64,000 nucleotides of DNA, taken from NCBI RefSeq assembly GCF_001269385.1, contig NZ_CXOO01000010.1, positions 310,001 to 374,000 on the forward strand, given 5' to 3'. The position numbers were made by a program, and so were the translations under genes. The DNA comes from Limnohabitans sp. DM1 (GTDB taxonomy: Bacteria; Pseudomonadota; Gammaproteobacteria; Burkholderiales; Burkholderiaceae_C). Shown here piece after piece: positions 9,117-16,932 of this stretch (position 1 is its first letter; each line of letters starts with the position of its first letter). A model generated the notes under the pieces. The model had not been told where the DNA came from, made no database searches, and saw only the letters and a program-made list of their open reading frames with translations.

Positions 9117-9183
9117 GATTTCCCAATGAAAAAGGCCGTTCACTGGATGTCAGTGAACGGCCTTGGATCGTGTTCTGGTGGTG
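9117..9183. repeat. Right copy of the 67-bp direct repeat (tRNA 3' end plus terminator)
   Basis: This intact copy covers the last 8 bases of the tRNA gene (9176-9183) and its downstream terminator. It matches 7327-7393 with about 14 mismatches. The arrangement resembles att sites of elements integrated at tRNA 3' ends, although here the repeat extends well beyond the tRNA into the terminator. Confidence 0.65.
9129..9164 (-). terminator. Rho-independent terminator of tRNA(CAU)
   Basis: A perfect 12-bp stem (GGCCGTTCACTG with CAGTGAACGGCC, 9134-9145 and 9151-9162), a 5-base loop, then a run of five T on the minus strand immediately after the stem. It sits 12 bp beyond the tRNA CCA end. Confidence 0.88.
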
Positions 9184-9252
9184 ATAGGTGGATTTGAACC
9201 ACCGACATCAGCATTATGAATGCTGCGCTCTAACCAACTGAGCTATATCACC
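9176..9252 (-). tRNA. tRNA with CAU anticodon (probably elongator Met)
   Basis: A 77-nt cloverleaf on the minus strand. The acceptor GGTGATA pairs with TATCACC, followed by an ACCA end encoded in the gene. The D-arm is GCTC-AGTTGGTTA-GAGC, the anticodon stem CAGCA/TGCTG has loop TTCATAA (anticodon CAT), and the T-arm is GGTGG-TTCAAAT-CCACC. The variable loop ATGTC resembles elongator tRNA-Met, but tRNA-Ile2 (lysidine-modified CAU) cannot be excluded by eye. Confidence 0.93.
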
Positions 9253-9261
9253 TTTAAACCA

Positions 9262-9303
9262 ACTTCATGGCAAACTGTCATGAAGTGGATGACGCGTGTC
9301 ATC
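9262..9303. promoter_or_regulatory. Two adjacent inverted repeats between the tRNA and the hydratase gene
   Basis: ACTTCATG-N9-CATGAAGT (9262-9286) is followed immediately by GATGAC-N4-GTCATC (9288-9303). They lie about 60-100 bp upstream of the hydratase start and upstream of the divergent tRNA. They could be operators or transcript hairpins; the binding factor is unknown. Confidence 0.35.
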
Positions 9304-9365
9304 AAGCCCATTATTCTACACATAAATTTGACGAAAAAAGCCCTCCTTGGCGCAAGAAAACCCAG

Positions 9366-10184
9366 ATGACCTCAAAAAAATCAAAGGATGAGACCTTCGC
9401 AACACAGGCTGCCCAAGTGATTTGGGAACTGTGGCGATCGGGCCAGACACGCCAAGCCCTGCCTGAAACCTGCAAACCCTTGACCGCGATACAAGGCTAC
9501 CAGGCGCAAGCCCAGTTGCCCATGGTGTCTGGCCGTGCTGTGGTGGGCTGGAAGATTGCAGCCACCAGCAGCAATGGCCAAGCCCACATCAACGTGAGCA
9601 GTCCTCTGGCTGGGCGCTTGTTGTCGGGCCAAGTGTTTGAAAGCGGGGACAACGTGCCATCCAAGGGCAACCGCATGCGGGTAGCCGAGCCTGAATTTGC
9701 CTTCACCATGGGGCAAGACCTGGCACCGCAAACGACCCCTTACAGTTGGGAGCAAGTGATGGCCGCCGTGGCCTCGCTGCACCCAGCCATCGAAGTGCCG
9801 GACTCGCGGCTTGATCCTTTTACCCAGGCGGGAGAAGCCCAATTGCTGGCAGACAATGCCTGCGCATGCCATTTCGTCCTCGGCTCACCCGCACCCGAGG
9901 GGTGGCAAAACAGCGACTTGAGCCAGCATGAAGTGCAAGCCCGAGTTCTGCAAGGTGAACATATTCGATACAGCCGCACAGGATCAGGCGCTTGGGTCTT
10001 GGGTGACCCGCGCACCGCCTTGACTTGGCTGGCAAACCAGCTGTCGAGTCTGGGCATCACCTTGCACAAGGGGCATGTGGTGACCACAGGCACCTGCATG
10101 GTCCCGCTGGAGTTGCAGCCCGGTGACAGTGCTTGGGCCGATTTTGGAAATCTGGGACAAGTCAGCATGCATTTTTCGATCTGA
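9366..10184 (+). CDS. 2-keto-4-pentenoate hydratase / fumarylacetoacetate hydrolase-superfamily protein
   Basis: A 272-residue protein similar to MhpD/XylJ-type hydratases, which add water to 2-hydroxypenta-2,4-dienoate in meta-cleavage pathways. Recognisable are VGWKIAATS near residue 60, the metal-binding region RVAEPEFAFTMGQDL (about 105-119), PAIEVPDSRL (about 140) and ADNACACHFVLG (about 160). The start at 9366 was chosen because the preceding in-frame residues are not family-like; an ATG at 9267 is far upstream. No other meta-cleavage genes are adjacent, so the true substrate is open. Confidence 0.82.
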   Translation: MTSKKSKDETFATQAAQVIWELWRSGQTRQALPETCKPLTAIQGYQAQAQLPMVSGRAVVGWKIAATSSNGQAHINVSSPLAGRLLSGQVFESGDNVPSKGNRMRVAEPEFAFTMGQDLAPQTTPYSWEQVMAAVASLHPAIEVPDSRLDPFTQAGEAQLLADNACACHFVLGSPAPEGWQNSDLSQHEVQARVLQGEHIRYSRTGSGAWVLGDPRTALTWLANQLSSLGITLHKGHVVTTGTCMVPLELQPGDSAWADFGNLGQVSMHFSI

Positions 10185-10476
10185 TGTCATGGGGCTGATC
10201 CACCTTTGTGGAGATGGTTTGAAAACATCCCGCATCGATCAACGATGCATACATCGTTAACCCTTATGGCGAACGCATTTACTGGCAATAAGCACAATTT
10301 CCGGTCCCGGTCAGCCCAAAGGCATGAGGGACCGAAGCGACAAAACACAGACCACTGAGTCACCCACAAGACTGGCCCCTCCCCCGTTCTGAGCCTGGCC
10401 TGAGTGACACTCGCAGTTGGCTTGGCCCTAGGCCTGAAAACCTTGACCTTCACGCTCTTTTTGATGGAGTCCTCTC

Positions 10477-11175
10477 ATGCTGAAATTCTTCTTCAACGCA
10501 GCCCCCAACCCCATGAAGATCGCCCTGCTGCTCGAAGAGCTGGGCCTGCCTTTTGAAGCCGTGCCCGTGGACACGCGCAAGGGCGAACAATTTGCGCCTG
10601 ACTTTTTGGCCATCAATCCCAACGCCAAAGTGCCCGCCATCACCGATGGCGACGTGACTGTGTTCGACAGCAACGCCATCTTGTTATACCTGGCCGACCG
10701 CGAGCAACAATTCATGCCCGGCATCGCACAGGCCCAGGAGCGCGGCGCGGCCCTGTCCTGGCTGCTCTTCATCGCCAGCGGCATCGGACCGTTTTCTGGT
10801 CAGTCGGTGCACTTTCGCCATGCTGCACCCGAGCCCAAAGACTATGCCTTGAACCGCTACGACTTTGAAGCGCACCGCCACTGGAACGTGCTGGAAAAGC
10901 ATTTGTCGCACAACACCTACATGCTGGGCGAGCACTACAGCGTCGTCGACATGGCCCTTTGGGGCTGGGCCCGCATGCTGCCTTATGTGCTGGGCACCGG
11001 GGACGCCACCTGGACGCAATACCCCCACATCAAACGCCTGCTCGACCTGGTCAACGCCCGTCCAGCGGCCCAGCGTGCCGAGGCCTTCAAAGCGAAATAC
11101 ACCTTCAAAACGGAGATGGACGCGGATGCCAAAAAGTTCATATTTCCGCAAAACGAGCGGCTGAACAAGGCCTGA
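10477..11175 (+). CDS. Glutathione S-transferase family protein
   Basis: 232 residues with an N-terminal thioredoxin-fold domain (1-80: MLKFFFNAAPNPMKIALLLEE, cis-Pro block AKVPAIT, glutathione-contact block DSNAILLYLA) and an all-helical C-terminal domain (about 90-205). The N-terminus resembles YfcG/Ure2-like GSTs, where an Asn or Thr rather than Tyr contacts glutathione. It has a GGAG ribosome site and its own 290-bp upstream gap. A disulfide-reductase or detoxification role is the family norm; the substrate is unknown. Confidence 0.88.
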   Translation: MLKFFFNAAPNPMKIALLLEELGLPFEAVPVDTRKGEQFAPDFLAINPNAKVPAITDGDVTVFDSNAILLYLADREQQFMPGIAQAQERGAALSWLLFIASGIGPFSGQSVHFRHAAPEPKDYALNRYDFEAHRHWNVLEKHLSHNTYMLGEHYSVVDMALWGWARMLPYVLGTGDATWTQYPHIKRLLDLVNARPAAQRAEAFKAKYTFKTEMDADAKKFIFPQNERLNKA

Positions 11176-11279
11176 GCCCAAAGCTCAGCCCAGGCGTGGT
11201 GCCAGCGATGTCAACCATCGCCCACAGGGGTGGGCCTTCGTTGGGACCGCATCGCCCGAGGGGCTTGCGTTCATGACTT

Positions 11280-12530
11280 CTATTTCATCGTCTGAAGCGA
11301 AAAGCCCGCGATTTTTTTGTAGTCCTCTGAAATTTGCCGCAACTCGGCCTGACTGATCACGTCGTCAATGTGGCGAAACGGTTTGCCTTGTGTCAACTCG
11401 TCCACCTTGATGTTGATGAAGTCCGGCGGCGTGCTGCGGTTGGTCAAGACCACCTGGGTGGTCACTGGCCTGCGCACGGCTTCGTAACGATGCAGGGCCT
11501 GCACACAATCACCGCCGAGCGTGACCTGGGCCAATTCGTCGGCCAAGGTGCGTGCATCCACCAGCGCTTGCGCCGAACCATTGGAGCCACGCGGGTACAT
11601 GGGGTGGGCCGCATCGCCCAGCAAGGTAACGCGACCAAACGTCCATTGCGGAACGGGGTCCTTGTCCACCATCGGGTATTCCAAAATCGAATCGGCCTTG
11701 GCGATCAACTCGGGCACATTGAGCCAATCAAACGTCCAGTCCTTGAACAGGGGCAAGACATCTTCGAGTCGACCCTGGCGGTTCCAGTCGTTGGGGCTTT
11801 CGTTTTGCAAGCCAATCTCGGCCACCCAGTTGATCAACTGGGTGCCTTGCCCGTCGATGTTGTCAGCAATCGGGTAAATCACCATCTTGCCGGTGTCGAT
11901 CGAGCCCACCCGCATATAGCTTTTGCCCGTCAGGATCGGCTTGTGCCGCGTGACGCCGCGCCAGGTGTTGATGCCATTGAATGCCACTTTCTCATTCGGG
12001 TAGAACACCCGGCGCACCGCCGAGTTGACGCCATCTGCAGCCACCACCACGCCACGGCGCACCGCTGGCAAGGTTTGACCCTGCGCATCGGTGAACAAAA
12101 GCGTCACACCCGTTTCGTCCTGATGCAGGCTGGCAAAACGGTGCCCCGTGTGCACCCGCTCAGAACCCAAGCGTTGCACCGCCGCATCCCACAAAATCTT
12201 GTGCAGCTTGCCCCGGTGAATGCCCACCTCAGGCAGTGCATAACCGGCATGGCGACCTCGCAGTTCGCTGTAAATGAACTGGCCATAGCGGTTGTAGAAC
12301 ACACTTTCGTAGTTTTCAATGCCTGCGGCCTCTACCGATTCGGCCAAACCCAATGCGGCCAACTCGCGCATGGCGTGAGGCAACACGGTGATACCCACCC
12401 CGATCTCGTTGATTTGGGGGACAGCCTCGAACACATCACACACCACACCGCGGCGGTGCAAGTGCAGCGCCAAAGCCAAGCCACCAATGCCACCGCCCAC
12501 GATGGCGATGTCTGCTGTTCTTTGTGTCAT
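11280..12530 (-). CDS. FAD-dependent monooxygenase (group A flavoprotein hydroxylase)
   Basis: 416 residues. It has a Rossmann GGGIGG at 12-17, a VVAADGVNSAVRR (DG) motif in the middle and a second FAD motif GDAAHPMYPRGSNGSAQAL. This is the NAD(P)H-dependent hydroxylase family that includes PhzS, salicylate and 6-hydroxynicotinate monooxygenases. They insert one oxygen into an activated ring carbon, sometimes with decarboxylation. The start at 12530 puts the Rossmann motif at the expected distance; an in-frame extension to 12776 is not conserved. It is the last gene of the 17-gene minus-strand operon, 23 bp after the Bug receptor gene. I infer that it acts on the cyclic substrate of that operon. 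Confidence 0.87.
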   Translation of the reverse strand: MTQRTADIAIVGGGIGGLALALHLHRRGVVCDVFEAVPQINEIGVGITVLPHAMRELAALGLAESVEAAGIENYESVFYNRYGQFIYSELRGRHAGYALPEVGIHRGKLHKILWDAAVQRLGSERVHTGHRFASLHQDETGVTLLFTDAQGQTLPAVRRGVVVAADGVNSAVRRVFYPNEKVAFNGINTWRGVTRHKPILTGKSYMRVGSIDTGKMVIYPIADNIDGQGTQLINWVAEIGLQNESPNDWNRQGRLEDVLPLFKDWTFDWLNVPELIAKADSILEYPMVDKDPVPQWTFGRVTLLGDAAHPMYPRGSNGSAQALVDARTLADELAQVTLGGDCVQALHRYEAVRRPVTTQVVLTNRSTPPDFINIKVDELTQGKPFRHIDDVISQAELRQISEDYKKIAGFSLQTMK

Positions 12531-12553
12531 ATGCACCCTTGAATCCAAGCCCT

Positions 12554-13543
12554 TCAATCGGCTGAAATTTGTTTGGAACGAATCACATGGCCCCAGCGCG
12601 GGTAGTCTTTGGCCACCAAGGCGCCCAACTCGGCCGGGGTGGAGGTGCTGGCATCCATACCCGCTCGGGCCAGCAGTTCCTTGACGTCGTTTTGGCGGAT
12701 GATGGCCGAAATTTCGGTGTTCAAGCGGGTCACCACCGCAGACGGTGTTTTGCTGGGCGCATAAAACGCGTACCAAAGGTCCACGTCAATGCGCTGGATG
12801 CCGACTTCGGCAAAGGTCGGTACGTCGGCTGCCACAGGGTGACGTTTTTGGCTGCCCACCGCCAGCGCCACCAAGCGACCGCTTTTGACAAACCCGGCGG
12901 CCACATGCACTGGCAAAAATCCAGCCTGAACTTCACCCGCCAACAAATCTTGTGTGTAACCCGCCGTGCCTCGATAAGGTACATGCAGCATGAAGGTATC
13001 GGTCTCGAGTTTGAACAACTCCATGGCCATGTGATGGGGGGTGCCCACACCGGGCGAACCAAAATTCAAACGGCCCGGCTGGGCCTTGGCCATGCGCACC
13101 AAGTCACTGGCGGACTTCACACCGGTTTTGGGATGGGCCACCAGCATCAAGGTGCCGTAGGCCGTCATGCCAATGGGTGCAAAGTCGGTGACCGGGTTGT
13201 AGCTGCTCTTGGCGCTCATTTGCGTGGCCATCAGCATGGTGTTGGCCGTGATCAACAGGGTGTGGCCATCAGGGATCGATTTGGCCACCGCATCCGAGCC
13301 AATGTTGCCGCTGGCACCCGCTTGGTTTTGCACCACCACCGGTTGACCCAGGCGCTCACTCAGGCGCGGTGCCACGGCACGGGCGATCGTGTCCATGCCG
13401 GTGCCCGGCGTGAAGGGCACGATGATTTTGATGGGCTGGGTGGGGTAAGGCGCTGCGGTCTGGGCTTGCGCAGCGCCCATGAGCACAAAAGCCATCAAAC
13501 CAGCCAACCATGTTCGACCATGGCGAAATGAAGGGAATGTCAT
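12554..13543 (-). CDS. Bug family (TctC-like) periplasmic solute receptor
   Basis: 329 residues. A cleavable signal peptide (WLAGLMAFVLMGAAQAQ, cut near 28) is followed by the Bug signatures YPTQPIKIIVPFTPGTGMDT, VVVQNQAGASGNIGSDAVAKSIPDG and a DFAPIGM block. Bug proteins capture carboxylates or amides, mostly for TctAB-type tripartite transporters, and are greatly expanded in Burkholderiales. No tctA/tctB lies nearby. It is gene 16 of the minus-strand operon, so its ligand may be the operon substrate or an intermediate. Confidence 0.9.
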   Translation of the reverse strand: MTFPSFRHGRTWLAGLMAFVLMGAAQAQTAAPYPTQPIKIIVPFTPGTGMDTIARAVAPRLSERLGQPVVVQNQAGASGNIGSDAVAKSIPDGHTLLITANTMLMATQMSAKSSYNPVTDFAPIGMTAYGTLMLVAHPKTGVKSASDLVRMAKAQPGRLNFGSPGVGTPHHMAMELFKLETDTFMLHVPYRGTAGYTQDLLAGEVQAGFLPVHVAAGFVKSGRLVALAVGSQKRHPVAADVPTFAEVGIQRIDVDLWYAFYAPSKTPSAVVTRLNTEISAIIRQNDVKELLARAGMDASTSTPAELGALVAKDYPRWGHVIRSKQISAD

Positions 13544-13558
13544 CGAAGTCTCCTGTCG

Positions 13559-14050
13559 TTAAATGTTCAGGTCCAGCGCCCAATACTGCCCCACCAGATC
13601 GTGTCCAAACGAATGGTGCTTTTCTTCAGACAACAACACAAAACCGGCAGTTTGGTAGATGCGGCGTGCCGCATGCAGGATGTCGTTGGTCCACAAAGTC
13701 AGTTTTTGGTAGCCCCGTGCTTTGGCAAAAGCGATGCATTCGTGCGTCAGGCGTCGACCCAGACCCGTGCCGCGCATCTCGGGCTCCACATAGAGCAAAC
13801 GCAGCTTGGCTTCCGTGTCCGAGACCTTGACCACAAACACCGAACCCACCACCCGGCCTTCGCACTCGGCAATCCAGGCATTTTCTTTTTCAGGATCCAG
13901 ATTCTTGACGAACTGCGCGGCGATCTCGGCCACCAAGGCCTCGAAAGTGCCGTCCCAGCCGTATTCCTGCGCGTACAAAATGCCCTGTCGATGGGCCACC
14001 CAACCGATGTCACCGACTTGCAGACCCCGCAGAACAAAGGGCTGCGTCAT
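13559..14050 (-). CDS. GNAT family N-acetyltransferase
   Basis: 163 residues with the GNAT core: the LRLLYVEPEMRGTGLGRRLTHECIAFAK segment (about 84-112) holds the acetyl-CoA pyrophosphate-binding R-G-x-G-x-G/A loop, and a later TAGFVLLSEE matches motif B. The start overlaps the stop of the upstream lyase gene by 4 bp, so it is translated with the catabolic operon. The acceptor is unknown. It may acetylate an amine released in the pathway, but it could also be a passenger. Confidence 0.85.
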   Translation of the reverse strand: MTQPFVLRGLQVGDIGWVAHRQGILYAQEYGWDGTFEALVAEIAAQFVKNLDPEKENAWIAECEGRVVGSVFVVKVSDTEAKLRLLYVEPEMRGTGLGRRLTHECIAFAKARGYQKLTLWTNDILHAARRIYQTAGFVLLSEEKHHSFGHDLVGQYWALDLNI

Positions 14051-14928
14051 GTCTTTTCGCGGCCTTCATAACGCTGCCCCAGCGCCAGCAGCTGCGGGGT
14101 TTCGATGACCGCATTCAGGCCATCAAAATCCAGCATCTGGTCTTGCCAGGGCCGCGTGGTCTGGTGCGTGTGCAAGCTCGAGTAATAGCCTTGCAGCGTG
14201 TGCAGCACCGCCCGCGCCGTGCCACCCGGAAAGATCACGATCTTGAAACCCCGCTCACCCAACTCGGCCGCGCTTTGCACTGGCGTTTTGCCACCCTCGA
14301 CCATGTTGGCCAGCAGTGGCACACGCTTGGCAAACTGGGCGCAGGCGCGGTTCATTTGTTCATCGGACCTGAGCGCCTCGATGAAGATCGCATCCACCCC
14401 GCATTCAAGGTAACGCTCGGCCCGCTCCAGCGCGGCGTCGAGGCCTTCCACGGCCACAGCGTCGGTGCGCGCCAAAATCAAGGTGTTTTTGTCATGGCGG
14501 GCGTCCAATGCGGCGCGCAGCTTGCCCTGCATCTCGGCCACGGGCACCACACCTTTGCCGTCCAGGTGGCCGCAGCGTTTGGGGAAGGTCTGATCCTCGA
14601 TCTGGATCATCGCGGCCCCGGCGCGTTCAAAATCACGCACGGTGCGCTGGGTGTTGAGCGCATTGCCAAAGCCGGTGTCGGCGTCCACGATGACCGGAAT
14701 ATTCACCCGGTCGGTGATGTGCGCCAAGGTCTGTGCCACTTCGGTGGCGGTGGTCAGGCCAATGTCGGAGCGTCCCAGGCGCGTGTAGGCGATCGATGCG
14801 CCCGACAGGTACACGGCTTCAAAGCCGGCTTGCTGGGCCACCAACGCGGTGAGTGCGTCGTACACACCGGGGGCGAGCAAGGCCTGGCCTTGTTGCAGGC
14901 GCTGGGCCAAAGTGGTGTGCTGACTCAT
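14047..14928 (-). CDS. Isocitrate lyase/PEP mutase family C-C lyase
   Basis: 293 residues. DADTGFG at 82-88 supplies metal-binding acids, and QIEDQTFPKRCGH (109-121) contains the KRCGH loop whose Cys is the general acid in lyases such as methylisocitrate lyase and 2,3-dimethylmalate lyase. PEP mutases and phosphonatases lack this Cys, so cleavage of a 2-hydroxy or 2-alkylmalate-type acid to pyruvate plus a small acid, or a related retro-aldol/Claisen cleavage, is likely. The start at 14928 overlaps the upstream flavoprotein stop by 4 bp; a longer in-frame version to 15021 has no similarity. Co-occurrence with an aconitase-type hydratase in the same operon supports hydration followed by cleavage. 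Confidence 0.86.
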   Translation of the reverse strand: MSQHTTLAQRLQQGQALLAPGVYDALTALVAQQAGFEAVYLSGASIAYTRLGRSDIGLTTATEVAQTLAHITDRVNIPVIVDADTGFGNALNTQRTVRDFERAGAAMIQIEDQTFPKRCGHLDGKGVVPVAEMQGKLRAALDARHDKNTLILARTDAVAVEGLDAALERAERYLECGVDAIFIEALRSDEQMNRACAQFAKRVPLLANMVEGGKTPVQSAAELGERGFKIVIFPGGTARAVLHTLQGYYSSLHTHQTTRPWQDQMLDFDGLNAVIETPQLLALGQRYEGREKT

Positions 14929-16325
14929 GGCGTGTCCTTCAAAAGTTGTTGTGCTGTATGCGCTGCCATGTGGCCGCCCGCAATGGCGCTGAGCAAACCG
15001 TTGCCCGACAAATAGCCCCACACCGCCTGCCCCGACACGCCCCGCGCTGCGCCGCCTGCGGCCAGCACATTGGGCAAAGGGGTGCCGTCTTCGCGCAACA
15101 CGCGGGCTTGCGCGTCGATGTCCAAACCGCCTTGGGTGTGGAACAAAGCGCCCGTGACTTTGATGGCGTGAAACGGGGCTTGCAGTTTGCGTTTGAAGTC
15201 ACGGCCTGTGGACTGGTCGGTGCCGGGTTGCACGGCGTTCAAAGTGGCTTGCAAGGCTTCGGGTGGGCAACCGATCAATTGAGCCAGTGCGGCCACATCG
15301 GCGGCGTGTTGCACCGCGCCCGCGCCTTGCGCCGCCACAAAATCCGGAAAGTCTTGCGCAAAGGCCAGCAGCGCATCGTCGAACACATTCCAGGCCACAC
15401 CACCGGGCTGAGCCAGCACATGCACCGCTGCCTCCGAGTAGCCCTGGGTTTCGTCGTGAAAACGCTGGCCTTGGGCGTTGATCTGCACGCCGCCTTCCAT
15501 CATCAGCGCCCACGAAATCAAAGCGCCTTGTGGCACGGCCCAGGAGCCGTGGCCTTGGTACGCGCCCAAGTCGGCCAATCGCGCACCCAGTTGTTGGCCC
15601 CAGGCGATCGCACTGCCGTCGTTGCCCACATGGCCCGCATAAGTGGCCTCGGCCATCTCGGGCAGCATCTCTTTCACCATGGCAGCAGCCCCACCAAAAC
15701 CGTTGCAAGCCAAGATCACCGCATCGCAGCGGATGCGCTCGGTCTGCCCGTCGGGCCGCACAAAACCCACACCGTGGATGCGCTGCGCGTCGTCGGCCCA
15801 CAGCTCGGTGACTTGCGCCTGGGTGAGCACCACCACGCCGGCGGCATCGGCAGCCGCTTGCAGGCGACTCATCAGACCGGCACCGGTTTTTTCGGGCACG
15901 GCATGCATGCGGTGGGCGCTGTGGCCGGGATACAAAAAGTTGTCCAGCACCTGCCAGGGCAGGCCGTGGTGCGTGGCCAGAGCGTCCATGGCGGGGCCGA
16001 TGTTTTGGGCATAGGCCTGCACCAGGTGCGGTGCGGCTTGGCCGTGGGCCTTGGCCTGAATGTCAGCAGCAAACTGCGCCACGCTGTCACTGATGCCTTG
16101 CGCTTGTTGCGCTTGCGTGCAGGGGGCCGGGATGAAGCCCGAGGACAAAGCGGTGGAGCCTGCTGCAAAGGCATCACGCTCCAGCACCACACAATCCACA
16201 CCCAAGCGGTGCAGGGCCAGCGCAGCCGTGAGGCCACAAGCGCCTGCACCCACGATCACCACCGGCGTGTGGTCCTCGGCTTGCAAATCAGCAGCCAGGC
16301 GAACTTGCGGCAGCGGCGCGTTCAT
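14925..16325 (-). CDS. FAD-dependent dehydrogenase/reductase, fumarate reductase-flavoprotein type
   Basis: 466 residues. The N-terminal Rossmann motif TPVVIVGAGACGLTAALALHR is at about 20-40, LERDAFAAGSTALSSGFIPAP follows, and the C-terminal FAD block is GGLDIDAQARVL plus LPNVLAAGGAARGVSG...GYLSGNGLLSAI. This is the FAD_binding_2 family (fumarate, urocanate and tricarballylate reductases or dehydrogenases, 3-ketosteroid dehydrogenase), which oxidises or reduces C=C bonds next to carbonyls. No signal peptide or haem motif is present, so it is cytoplasmic with an unknown electron partner. It starts 4 bp after the isochorismatase-like gene. In pathway terms it could create or remove an alpha,beta-unsaturated acid. 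Confidence 0.85.
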   Translation of the reverse strand: MNAPLPQVRLAADLQAEDHTPVVIVGAGACGLTAALALHRLGVDCVVLERDAFAAGSTALSSGFIPAPCTQAQQAQGISDSVAQFAADIQAKAHGQAAPHLVQAYAQNIGPAMDALATHHGLPWQVLDNFLYPGHSAHRMHAVPEKTGAGLMSRLQAAADAAGVVVLTQAQVTELWADDAQRIHGVGFVRPDGQTERIRCDAVILACNGFGGAAAMVKEMLPEMAEATYAGHVGNDGSAIAWGQQLGARLADLGAYQGHGSWAVPQGALISWALMMEGGVQINAQGQRFHDETQGYSEAAVHVLAQPGGVAWNVFDDALLAFAQDFPDFVAAQGAGAVQHAADVAALAQLIGCPPEALQATLNAVQPGTDQSTGRDFKRKLQAPFHAIKVTGALFHTQGGLDIDAQARVLREDGTPLPNVLAAGGAARGVSGQAVWGYLSGNGLLSAIAGGHMAAHTAQQLLKDTP

Positions 16326-16329
16326 GGCT

Positions 16330-16932
16330 TCAGCCCAGTTGCTTCAAAAAAGTGGCGCTGTCCATGACATCACCCACCGAGCCCATGTCGGCCAGCGCGG
16401 CCTGGTGCGCGGCTTCGCTGAAGGCGGCGCAACCGTCGGACAACACAATGGCGTGGTAGTCACGCACATGCGCATCACGCACTGTGCTGGCCACGCCACC
16501 GTTGGTGACAATGCCGCACACCACCAGGGTGTCGATGCCCGATTTTTTGAGCACCCAGTCAAGTTGCGTGTTAAAGAAGGCCGAATACGCGACCTTGAAC
16601 ACCGACACATCGACCAGTGGCGCGAGCAGGTCCACATTGGCCTGGCCCCGACTGCCCGGCGCAAAGTCACCCTTGCGCAAAAACGGGCGGCGCTCTTTGA
16701 GGTGCGCCGAGATCATGGGCTCGCCCTGCGCATCGGGCCACAGGGTAAACAAGCTGGCTGTCACCAAACCGCCGTGGGCCTTGATGGCACGCGCCACCGG
16801 GGCCATGCGCTCGGGCAGCTTCACCGCCTCGGCGCTCAAGGTATTGCCGCGGGCATAAGCGCCGTCTGGCGCCAGAAAGTCGTTTTGCAGGTCCACGATG
16901 ACCATGCCCAATTTCGCGTTCTTCAAGTTCAT
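16330..16932 (-). CDS. Isochorismatase-fold hydrolase lacking the nucleophilic cysteine
   Basis: 200 residues with the isochorismatase fold: VIVDLQNDF (Asp14), the VSVFKVAYSAFF block (Lys113) and the CGIVTNGGVASTVRDA block (139-154). In amidases of this fold the third catalytic residue is Cys in a T-N-x-C-V pattern. Here position 146 is Gly (T-N-G-G-V). Isochorismatases such as EntB and PhzD also lack this Cys and cleave vinyl ethers by acid catalysis. A thiol-amidase role is therefore doubtful despite the location beside hyuA, and hydrolysis or isomerisation of an enol-type bond is possible. The start overlaps the hyuA stop by 4 bp. Confidence 0.85.
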   Translation of the reverse strand: MNLKNAKLGMVIVDLQNDFLAPDGAYARGNTLSAEAVKLPERMAPVARAIKAHGGLVTASLFTLWPDAQGEPMISAHLKERRPFLRKGDFAPGSRGQANVDLLAPLVDVSVFKVAYSAFFNTQLDWVLKKSGIDTLVVCGIVTNGGVASTVRDAHVRDYHAIVLSDGCAAFSEAAHQAALADMGSVGDVMDSATFLKQLG

